Origin: an uncultured Bacilli bacterium
Lineage (GTDB): Bacteria; Bacillota_I; Bacilli_A; RF39; UBA660
Direction: 5' to 3'
Length of the DNA: 5,548 bases
Assembly: GCA_947593275.1 (NCBI GenBank)
Contig: CANQDN010000082.1
Span: forward strand, 1 to 5,548
A program made the translations under genes and the position numbers. Shown here in pieces: positions 1-5,478 of this stretch. The number at the start of each line of letters is the position of its first letter. Within the stretch, counting starts at the first letter, position 1. Below the pieces are notes generated by a model. It searched no databases. It was not told the origin of the DNA and saw only the letters and a program-made list of their open reading frames with translations.

Positions 1-354
1 AAGGATATTAATGATACAATAATCGCGGATTGTTTTGAAAGTGTTTTAGGGGCTATTTATTTAGATCAAGGTTTTTTAGTGGCCAAAGAATATGTTTTAA
101 AAGTTTTAATGCCTTATGTTAAAGAACATCATGTCTTTTTAGGGGATTATAAATCTAAACTTCAAGAAATGGTGCAAACGGATAGGCAAACTTTAGAATA
201 TGTTTTAGTAAGTGAAACAGGTCCTAGTCATGATAAAACTTTTGTGTTTGATGTTGTAATTGATGGAATATGTTATGGTAGAGGTATTGGTAAAAGTAAA
301 AAAGAAGCGGAACAAAAAGCGGCCAAAAATGCCCTAGCCAAAAAAGCAAAGTAG
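1..354 (+). CDS. rnc: Ribonuclease III, C-terminal part (5' end outside the window)
   Basis: This is the last 117 codons of RNase III, the endonuclease that cuts double-stranded RNA in rRNA precursors and structured mRNAs. The frame is open from base 1, so the gene starts upstream; an internal GTG at 79 is not the start because conserved sequence precedes it. Residues 9-24 of the visible part (ADCFESVLGAIYLDQG) are the end of the catalytic domain. D10 and E13 correspond to the second pair of metal-binding acidic residues (D114/E117 in E. coli). The double-stranded RNA-binding domain spans about 49-115, with the DYKSKLQE opening, the GPSHDKTF loop (74-81) and the final helix KSKKEAEQKAAKNAL (98-112). 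The first catalytic helix lies outside the window. The gene is followed 11 nt later by smc, a pairing common in Firmicutes and probably co-transcribed. The stop is TAG. Confidence 0.96.
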   Translation, partial: KDINDTIIADCFESVLGAIYLDQGFLVAKEYVLKVLMPYVKEHHVFLGDYKSKLQEMVQTDRQTLEYVLVSETGPSHDKTFVFDVVIDGICYGRGIGKSKKEAEQKAAKNALAKKAK

Positions 355-359
355 GGTGA
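353..359 (+). promoter_or_regulatory. smc ribosome binding site overlapping the rnc stop codon
   Basis: AGGGTGA lies 6 nt before the GTG start at 366, and its GGTGA core can pair with the 3' end of 16S rRNA. It shares its first two bases with the rnc TAG stop (352-354). Ribosomes ending rnc would sit directly on this site, so translational coupling of smc to rnc is likely. It also fixes the GTG start of smc. Confidence 0.75.
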
Positions 360-365
360 AGAATC

Positions 366-3305
366 GTGTATTTGAAAAACATTAGGGCCTTTGGGTTTAA
401 ATCATTCGCAGATAAAATAGATTTAGAAATAAAAGAAGGTATAACGGCGATCGTGGGGCCAAATGGGTCGGGTAAAAGTAATATAGTAGACGCGGTAAGA
501 TGGGTTTTAGGAGAACAAAGTATTAAATCTTTAAGAGGCATGACGACTATGAGTGATGTTATTTTTAGTGGGTCTAAGTCTCGAGCTCCTCATAATCGGG
601 CTTATGTTGCTTTAATATTTGATAATAGTGATCATTATCTTAACAGTGATTTTAAAGAAATTGAAATTAAAAGAGTTATTTATTCTACGGGTGAAAATGA
701 ATATTTTATTAATAATACGAAAGTAAGATTAAAGGACATAACAGATATTTTTTTAGATACAGGCGCGGGTAATGACTCATTTAATATTATATCTCAAGGG
801 AATGTTTCAGATATAATAAATAATAAACCGGAAGAAAGAAGAACAATATTTGAGGATGCCGCAGGGGTTTTAAAATATAAGAAAAGAAAAGAAGTAAGTC
901 AAAGGAAACTTGAAAAAACTCAAGAAAATATTGCTCGGATTAAACTTGTTATAGAAGAATTAGAAAAAAGTGTTAAACCCTTGGAAAAACAAAGTATTAT
1001 TGCTAAACGTTATTTAGATTTAAAAAATGAACTTAAAAATATTGAAATAGCTTTAATTGCCACTGATATTACATCTATTAATACGGAATATAAAAAGCTT
1101 AAAGCAGAGGTTCTTTCTTTAGAAAAAGAATTAACTTCAATTAATAAAAATAATACTCAAGATAATTCTAAATTAGAAAAATTAAAACTGGAAGATTTAA
1201 AACTTGCAGAAGAGATAACCGCGAAAAATAATGAATTTATAAGTCTTACAGAAAATTTAGCCAGTCTAGAAGCCGAAAAGCTTGTAACAATGGAGCGAAA
1301 GAAATACGAAATAAAAGAAGATAATTTAAATGAAGCTTTAATAAAACTAAAAGAAGAGGAATTAGACTTGAAAAAAAGTTTAGCTACAGAAAAAGCCAAA
1401 CTAGATGATTTAATTAAAGATATTAAAGAACAAGCGATTTTAAAAGAAGAAATAGATAATGAATTAATTACAGTGAAAGTTACTAAAAATAATTTAATGG
1501 CAAATATAAATGCTACAGAGAAAGATTTAATGTATTTAGAGAATAAGAAAGCAATCTTAGAAGAAAATATTTCAAATAATTCTAGGATGCCTAGTAGTGT
1601 TCGAAGTATTATTAATAATATGCGTTTAAAGGGTGTTCATAATACTATTGGTAACTTAATTGAAACAGAAGCGGTATATAATCTGGCGATTGAAACATCA
1701 CTTGGGGGAGCGGCTAATTTTATTGTTGTAGATGATGAAAGTGAAACTAAAGCTTGTATTAACTTTTTAAAAGAAAATAAGCTGGGAAGGGCAACATTCT
1801 TTCCTTTAAATATAATTAAAGCACGGAATGTTAATCCGGAAGATATAGCTAAAATTAAGAATAATCCGGGATTTATAAATATTGCTTCGGCTTTAGTTTC
1901 TTATGATAAAATGTATGATAATATAATTAAAAATCAATTAGGGAATGTTATTATTGCTAAAGATTTAGATGCTTTAAATGATTTAGGGCGAATTTTAAAT
2001 TATAAGTATAAAATTGTATCTTTAGAGGGAGAAGTATTATATGCCGGTGGTTCTGTTACGGGTGGTTACTCTAAAAATGCTAATCCATTAAATGATAAAT
2101 TAGCTTTAAATGAAGTATTAGAAAAAATAGAAATAGCTAAAATAAATCTTAATACTAAAAATAAAGATTATGAAGAAGATCAAAATAAAGTTAGTGAACT
2201 AGAAAATAAATCTAATGAAATATCTAAACAACTTATTAATTTAAATGAAATATTAAATACAAGAACTAATAAAATAAGAGGGTTAGAAGAGGCTTTAAAT
2301 AAAAAAGAATTAGAAATAAAGGGAAATGAAGAGATAAAAAGTGCAAAATTAGATGTTAAGTTAGTGAGTATTTTAGAAGAAACCGCGGAAGTTGCCAGTA
2401 AAAAGGAAATAACTCAAAATGAACTGGAGAAACTTAAAAAACAAAAGTCTGATCTTGCATTAACGATGAATGAAGTAGAAGCTAATTATAAAAAAGTAAA
2501 TACCGAATATAATAGTCTTCAAACTAATTTAAAAGAAAAAGAAATTCTTTTAGGTAAATTAGATGTAAAACTAGATAATTTATTACTTTTATTATCTAAT
2601 AGTTATGGTATTACTTATGAATATGCAAGTAGTAATTATGAATTAAACTTACCTATTGATGTTGCTCGGGAAAAAGTAGAGGCAATCAAAAAAGAAATTG
2701 ATGCCTTTGGCAATGTTAATACAGGGGCAATAGAAGAATATGAAAGAGTAAATAAGCGCTATCAATTTTTAAATGCGCAAACTAAAGATTTAGAAGAATC
2801 ACGGGAAGAGCTTAATAATATTATTTTAGAGATGGATAAAATAATGATTGATAAATTTAAAACAACATTTGATTTAATAAGTAAAGAATTTAATTTAGTA
2901 TTTAAAAAGTTTTTTAAAGGGGGAACAGGTAATTTAAAACTTACTAATCCTGATGATTTATTAAATACGGGTATTGAAATAGAAGCTATACCACCTGGTA
3001 AAAAGATTAGTTCTATTGGTTTACTTTCGGGTGGAGAAAAGACTCTTACGGCGATTGCAGTTTTATTTGCTATATTAAATGTTAAGCCAAGTCCATTTTG
3101 TATTTTAGATGAAGTTGAAGCTGCTTTAGATGAAGCTAATGTTGATGCTTTTGGTAAATACTTACAAGAAAAGAAGCTTAATAGTCAGTTTATATTAATT
3201 ACACATAAAAAGAGAACTATGGAATATGCGGATGTTTTATATGGTATTACAATGCAAGAGTCGGGAGTAAGTAAGATAGTTAGTGTTACTTTAGAAAATG
3301 CTTAA
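366..3305 (+). CDS. smc: Chromosome segregation protein SMC (condensin ATPase)
   Basis: SMC forms the ATP-driven ring that, with ScpA and ScpB, organises and segregates the chromosome. All expected parts are present in its 979 residues. The N-terminal head carries FKSFADK (11-17), Walker A GPNGSGKS (31-38, K37), the R-loop SLRG (R57) and the Q-loop SQG (Q144). The first coiled-coil arm spans about 165-405. The hinge spans about 406-575 and ends near YAGGSVTGGY (559-568). The returning arm spans about 575-780. The C-terminal head starts near FGNVN (781-785) and carries the signature LLSGGEK (886-892), Walker B ILDE (D915, E916), the D-loop ALDEAN (920-925) and the switch histidine ITHKK (H947). 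The GTG start is supported by AGGGTGA 6 nt upstream and by the family-like opening YLKNIRAFGFKSF. The protein is about 200 residues shorter than B. subtilis SMC (1186), the loss falling in the arms. No ScpA, ScpB or ftsY gene lies alongside. Confidence 0.98.
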   Translation: MYLKNIRAFGFKSFADKIDLEIKEGITAIVGPNGSGKSNIVDAVRWVLGEQSIKSLRGMTTMSDVIFSGSKSRAPHNRAYVALIFDNSDHYLNSDFKEIEIKRVIYSTGENEYFINNTKVRLKDITDIFLDTGAGNDSFNIISQGNVSDIINNKPEERRTIFEDAAGVLKYKKRKEVSQRKLEKTQENIARIKLVIEELEKSVKPLEKQSIIAKRYLDLKNELKNIEIALIATDITSINTEYKKLKAEVLSLEKELTSINKNNTQDNSKLEKLKLEDLKLAEEITAKNNEFISLTENLASLEAEKLVTMERKKYEIKEDNLNEALIKLKEEELDLKKSLATEKAKLDDLIKDIKEQAILKEEIDNELITVKVTKNNLMANINATEKDLMYLENKKAILEENISNNSRMPSSVRSIINNMRLKGVHNTIGNLIETEAVYNLAIETSLGGAANFIVVDDESETKACINFLKENKLGRATFFPLNIIKARNVNPEDIAKIKNNPGFINIASALVSYDKMYDNIIKNQLGNVIIAKDLDALNDLGRILNYKYKIVSLEGEVLYAGGSVTGGYSKNANPLNDKLALNEVLEKIEIAKINLNTKNKDYEEDQNKVSELENKSNEISKQLINLNEILNTRTNKIRGLEEALNKKELEIKGNEEIKSAKLDVKLVSILEETAEVASKKEITQNELEKLKKQKSDLALTMNEVEANYKKVNTEYNSLQTNLKEKEILLGKLDVKLDNLLLLLSNSYGITYEYASSNYELNLPIDVAREKVEAIKKEIDAFGNVNTGAIEEYERVNKRYQFLNAQTKDLEESREELNNIILEMDKIMIDKFKTTFDLISKEFNLVFKKFFKGGTGNLKLTNPDDLLNTGIEIEAIPPGKKISSIGLLSGGEKTLTAIAVLFAILNVKPSPFCILDEVEAALDEANVDAFGKYLQEKKLNSQFILITHKKRTMEYADVLYGITMQESGVSKIVSVTLENA

Positions 3306-3306
3306 A

Positions 3307-3334
3307 AAAAAATCAAGTTTATTCTTGATTTTTT
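3307..3334. terminator. Bidirectional Rho-independent terminator between smc and def
   Basis: This is a perfect 11-bp inverted repeat, AAAAAATCAAG (3307-3317) and CTTGATTTTTT (3324-3334), with a 6-nt loop. Read on + it ends in T6 just after smc; read on - it ends in a T run (3310 to 3304) just after def. The left arm begins one base after the smc TAA, and the right arm includes two bases of the def stop codon (3333-3335). Both convergent genes can therefore use the same hairpin. The stem is A/T-rich with only two G-C pairs, so termination may be incomplete. Confidence 0.82.
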
Positions 3335-3884
3335 ATATTTCCCGATATTTTTCAATATTTTTATAGGGGTTTTTAGGATCTATTTTATCGACGAATAAGA
3401 TGCCATTTAAATGATCTATTTCATGTTGGAAGGCAACACTTATATCTTCTCTAACTCTAATAGTATACTTATTTCCTTCGATATCTTGAGCTTCAACAGT
3501 AATTCTCGCATATCTTGGGACTATTCCTTCAACCTCTCTATTAACGCTTAGGCAGCCTTCTCCTTCACCCACATATATCTCTTCTTCACTATGACTAATT
3601 ATTTTAGGATTTATAACTACATAGTTTTTAAACTCTTTATTTTCTAATTCTTCGACGATTACAAAGATTCTTTTAGGAATACCAAGTTGGATATAGGCAA
3701 GGCCCATTCCGGGTCTTAAATCATATTCTTCACTATATTCTTCAATTTGACTCATGGTAAGATAAGTTAACATATCTTTAATACGTTTTTTATCTTCATC
3801 TTTAAGAGGAAATACAACCTCTTTACTTTTAGTATGTAATATTTTATCTTTTTCATCTAAAATAGTTAAATTTGGTAATTTCAT
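3333..3884 (-). CDS. def: Peptide deformylase, type 2
   Basis: This metalloenzyme removes the formyl group from the N-terminal formyl-methionine of new proteins in the cytoplasm. All three family motifs are present in 183 residues: motif 1 GMGLAYIQ (59-66, with Q66), motif 2 EGCLS (109-113, with metal ligand C111) and motif 3 HEIDH (154-158, with metal ligands H154 and H158 and catalytic E155). Length and the long insertion before motif 1, ending YDLRPG, match the type 2 enzymes of Gram-positive bacteria. I chose the ATG at 3884. An in-frame GTG at 3893 would add three residues, but it lies inside the ribosome binding site GGGGTGAG. Motif 1 has Tyr where most enzymes have Ala (GLAAxQ). The gene is convergent with smc, sharing its terminator, and has its own promoter, so it is probably monocistronic. 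Confidence 0.96.
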   Translation of the reverse strand: MKLPNLTILDEKDKILHTKSKEVVFPLKDEDKKRIKDMLTYLTMSQIEEYSEEYDLRPGMGLAYIQLGIPKRIFVIVEELENKEFKNYVVINPKIISHSEEEIYVGEGEGCLSVNREVEGIVPRYARITVEAQDIEGNKYTIRVREDISVAFQHEIDHLNGILFVDKIDPKNPYKNIEKYREI

Positions 3885-3888
3885 ATAG

Positions 3889-3896
3889 CTCACCCC
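3889..3896 (-). promoter_or_regulatory. def ribosome binding site
   Basis: On the - strand GGGGTGAG ends 4 nt before the ATG at 3884, with the GGTGA core 5 nt away. It contains an in-frame GTG (3893-3891), which is why a longer reading frame exists. The position of this site decides the start in favour of the ATG. Confidence 0.8.
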
Positions 3897-3908
3897 AAAA
3901 ACAGTTAT

Positions 3909-3937
3909 ATTTTAACATATTTTAGGTTTTTTTTCAA
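3909..3937 (-). promoter_or_regulatory. Promoter of def (sigma-A type, extended -10)
   Basis: On the - strand TTGAAA (3937-3932) is followed after 17 nt by TAAAAT (3914-3909), preceded by TGT (3917-3915) as an extended -10. Each hexamer matches 5 of 6 consensus bases and the spacing is optimal. Transcription would start near 3902, leaving a leader of roughly 18 nt that holds the ribosome binding site. Confidence 0.72.
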
Positions 3938-3939
3938 TT

Positions 3940-3961
3940 AAAAAGGAAGAATAGTCTTCCT
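3940..3961 (-). terminator. Rho-independent terminator of the small membrane protein gene
   Basis: On the - strand AGGAAGA (3961-3955), loop CTAT, TCTTCCT (3950-3944) forms a 7-bp stem running into T5 (3944-3940). The stem uses the last two bases of the TAG stop codon (3962-3960). It separates the small gene from the def promoter, which begins 3 nt later. Confidence 0.78.
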
Positions 3962-4163
3962 AGTTATTATAGTTATTGTTATTACCACCAAAATTCCAAC
4001 CTGCACCAATTATAATAACAAGTAGAATAAATAAAACAATCCAAATAGCTGCGCCTAGACCATAACCACTAGTATATCCGGCATAGCCTGTATTTCCATT
4101 ACAACAAGGTTGGTATCCGCCATATCCTCCTCCGTAATAACCATTATTTCCATAGTAATACAT
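3960..4163 (-). CDS. Small Gly/Tyr/Asn-rich single-pass membrane protein, YjcZ-like
   Basis: This encodes 67 residues in three parts. Residues 1-36 are rich in Gly, Tyr and Asn (for example YYGGGYGGY at 9-17) with a Cys pair at 20-21. Residues about 37-55 are one hydrophobic helix containing IWIVLFILLVIIIGAGW (40-56). The tail is Asn-rich (NNNNYNN, 61-67). The helix closely resembles, from memory, the LIVVLFILLIIVGA core of the YjcZ / tiny_TM_bacill family, tiny proteins annotated as sporulation-related in Bacillus. Those are usually shorter, with a brief Gly/Tyr-rich N-terminus, so this one is extended. No signal peptidase site is evident, so a membrane-anchored protein is likely. A strong AAAGGAGG 7 nt before the ATG, a promoter and a terminator show a real, separately transcribed gene. 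It is divergent from ftsW. Its function is unknown, and a role in spores or cell envelope would be a guess. Confidence 0.88.
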   Translation of the reverse strand: MYYYGNNGYYGGGYGGYQPCCNGNTGYAGYTSGYGLGAAIWIVLFILLVIIIGAGWNFGGNNNNYNN

Positions 4164-4170
4164 ATTTATA

Positions 4171-4178
4171 CCTCCTTT
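4171..4178 (-). promoter_or_regulatory. Ribosome binding site of the small membrane protein
   Basis: On the - strand AAAGGAGG (4178-4171) lies 7 nt before the ATG at 4163. It is the best match to the anti-Shine-Dalgarno sequence in the window and of a different form from the GGTGA sites of smc, def and ftsW. This suggests efficient translation of the short gene. Confidence 0.85.
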
Positions 4179-4186
4179 ATGTATCT

Positions 4187-4215
4187 ATTATAGTTTACTC
4201 ATTTGGGCTTCTTTT
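4187..4215 (-). promoter_or_regulatory. Probable promoter of the small membrane protein gene
   Basis: On the - strand a perfect TATAAT (4192-4187) lies 23 nt before the start codon, placing transcription start near 4180, just before the ribosome binding site. At 17-nt spacing the -35 position reads AAAAGA (4215-4210), a poor match, and there is no extended -10 TG. The gene may therefore need an activator or another sigma factor, or the promoter may simply be weak. Confidence 0.5.
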
Positions 4216-4219
4216 TGAC

Positions 4220-4242
4220 ATTAAAAACGATTAATTTTTAAT
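4220..4242. repeat. 23-bp inverted repeat between divergent promoters
   Basis: ATTAAAAA (4220-4227) and TTTTTAAT (4235-4242) are perfect 8-bp inverted copies around a 7-nt centre. The repeat lies between the -35 regions of the small membrane protein gene and ftsW, where an operator could act on both. It is all A/T in its arms, so chance is a serious alternative. The U-rich arm is not followed by a strong stem and it does not look like a terminator. Confidence 0.35.
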
Positions 4243-4247
4243 TTTTC

Positions 4248-4276
4248 TTTAAAATATAACTTAAATATGATACAAT
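4248..4276 (+). promoter_or_regulatory. Promoter of ftsW (extended -10)
   Basis: TTTAAA (4248-4253, 4 of 6 matches) is separated by 17 nt from TACAAT (4271-4276, 5 of 6), which is preceded by TGA (4268-4270) as an extended -10. Transcription would start near 4283, at the very edge of the ribosome binding site, giving a leader of only about 11 nt. Confidence 0.6.
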
Positions 4277-4282
4277 TACAAT

Positions 4283-4290
4283 AGGTGAGG
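4283..4290 (+). promoter_or_regulatory. ftsW ribosome binding site
   Basis: AGGTGAGG lies just upstream of the ATG at 4294, with its GGTGA core 5 nt from the start. It contains an in-frame GTG (4285-4287) that would extend the protein by three residues. The position of the site favours the ATG, exactly as for def. Confidence 0.75.
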
Positions 4291-4293
4291 TAC

Positions 4294-5457
4294 ATGAAAA
4301 AATTATTTGCAAAAATGGATAAATGGTTAATAGTGTTAATGCTTATTTATAGTATTTTTGGTCTTATTATGATTTTTTCAGCATCAAGTGTTTCAACTGT
4401 TTTAAGATATAATGTTCCTCAATATCATTTCTTTATAAGACAAGCTATATTTTTAGTTGCTTCTTTTTTAATCGGGATTCTAATAATTATTCGGATACCT
4501 ACTTCTAAATATAAATACTTTAATCCCTTTTTAATTATTGGGATAATTGTTGCTTTAGTGGGTTTATTCTTATATGGGAGAATAACTAATAATGCTCGGA
4601 GTTGGTATGATATTGGACCTTTTGCGTTACAACCAAGTGAATTTGCAAAATCGATACTTATTATCTTTCTTGCGACCTCTTATAGTCGTTTAGAAAAGAT
4701 GAAAACGAAAAATATTTATTTATTCTTATTTCCAGTTATTATATCTTTTATTATTGCGATATTAATTGGTTTACAGCCAGATTTAGGGACGGCTTTAATT
4801 ATTTTAGGAATGACTTTCTTTATCTTTATAAGTATTCCTTATGTTAAACAAAATATTATTAAAGTCTTAAAAATTGGCGTAATCGGGATAATAGTAGCTC
4901 TTCTGGCTTTACTTTATAGTGGGACTGAAATATTAAATTCTCGGCAGTTGAAACGGTTTGAATTTCAAAATCCATGTTCTAGATATACAGAAGATACAGG
5001 ATATCAGGTTTGTAATGGTTTTATTGCTATTCATAATGGGGGTTTATTTGGGGTTGGTTTAGGTAATAGTAGTCAAAAATATCTTTATTTACCGGAGAGT
5101 CATACAGATTTTATATTTCCCATAATAGTTGAAGAGTGGGGAGTAGTTGTAGGTATATTATTAGTTATTGGTTATATGATTATGTTATATCGCATTTTAA
5201 AGATAGCTAGAGAAGGAGAGAATTTAAGATTAAGTATTTTAGCGTATGGAGTATTCCTTTATCTTTTACTGCATATCTTAATTAATATGATGGGTATTTT
5301 AGCTTTGATACCTTTAACTGGAGTACCACTTCCACTTTTAAGTTATGGAGGATCTTTTACAGTTAATGTTATATTAATGCTTTTTATGGTAGAAAGAGTA
5401 TCAATTGAAAATAAAACTATTAAAGCTAAAAAAGAAATGGCAAGTATTACAGGTTAA
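4294..5457 (+). CDS. ftsW: SEDS-family peptidoglycan glycosyltransferase, FtsW type
   Basis: This 387-residue membrane protein belongs to the FtsW/RodA/SpoVE family, which polymerises lipid II into glycan strands together with a class B penicillin-binding protein. About ten hydrophobic helices are visible (near 11-31, 46-66, 79-95, 117-130, 143-160, 165-181, 192-209, 277-299, 312-334 and 350-367). Family motifs are ARSWYDIGPFALQPSEFAK (101-119), QPDLGT (161-166), the extracellular loop with YLPESHTDF (265-273) holding the catalytic aspartate D272, and PLPLLSYGGS (345-354). The GYQVCNGFIAI and GLGNSSQKYLYLPE stretches look more like FtsW/SpoVE than RodA, though EEWG is also seen in RodA. The only two cysteines, C228 and C240, lie in the loop before D272. 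The ATG is chosen over the GTG at 4285, which is inside the ribosome binding site. It has its own promoter and terminator, so it is probably transcribed alone. FtsW against SpoVE cannot be settled from sequence alone. Confidence 0.93.
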   Translation: MKKLFAKMDKWLIVLMLIYSIFGLIMIFSASSVSTVLRYNVPQYHFFIRQAIFLVASFLIGILIIIRIPTSKYKYFNPFLIIGIIVALVGLFLYGRITNNARSWYDIGPFALQPSEFAKSILIIFLATSYSRLEKMKTKNIYLFLFPVIISFIIAILIGLQPDLGTALIILGMTFFIFISIPYVKQNIIKVLKIGVIGIIVALLALLYSGTEILNSRQLKRFEFQNPCSRYTEDTGYQVCNGFIAIHNGGLFGVGLGNSSQKYLYLPESHTDFIFPIIVEEWGVVVGILLVIGYMIMLYRILKIAREGENLRLSILAYGVFLYLLLHILINMMGILALIPLTGVPLPLLSYGGSFTVNVILMLFMVERVSIENKTIKAKKEMASITG

Positions 5458-5478
5458 CCTCTTAAGAGAGGTTTTTTT
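5456..5478 (+). terminator. Rho-independent terminator of ftsW
   Basis: AACCTCT (5456-5462), loop TAAG, AGAGGTT (5467-5473) forms a perfect 7-bp stem with a T7 run at 5472-5478. The stem starts with the last two bases of the ftsW TAA stop. No T run follows on the other strand, so it acts only in the + direction. Confidence 0.88.

Noticed and set aside
224..541. Open frame on the - strand across the end of rnc and start of smc
   Set aside because: It lies opposite two strongly supported genes, crosses their boundary, and its translation is low-complexity with no recognisable family or ribosome binding site.
1157..1399. Open frame on the - strand inside smc
   Set aside because: It is a Ser/Phe-rich shadow of the Lys/Glu/Leu-rich coiled-coil region of smc, which produces open antisense frames by codon bias.
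4215..4244. Perfect TTGACA (4215-4220) on + as a second ftsW promoter
   Set aside because: The best -10 at usable spacing is TAATTT (18 nt, 3 of 6 matches), much weaker than the extended -10 at 4268-4276. A minor promoter cannot be excluded.
4164..4293. Riboswitch or small RNA in the divergent intergenic region
   Set aside because: The leaders predicted for both genes are only about 11-17 nt, and the A/T-rich sequence forms no G-C-containing stem, so there is no room for a structured element.
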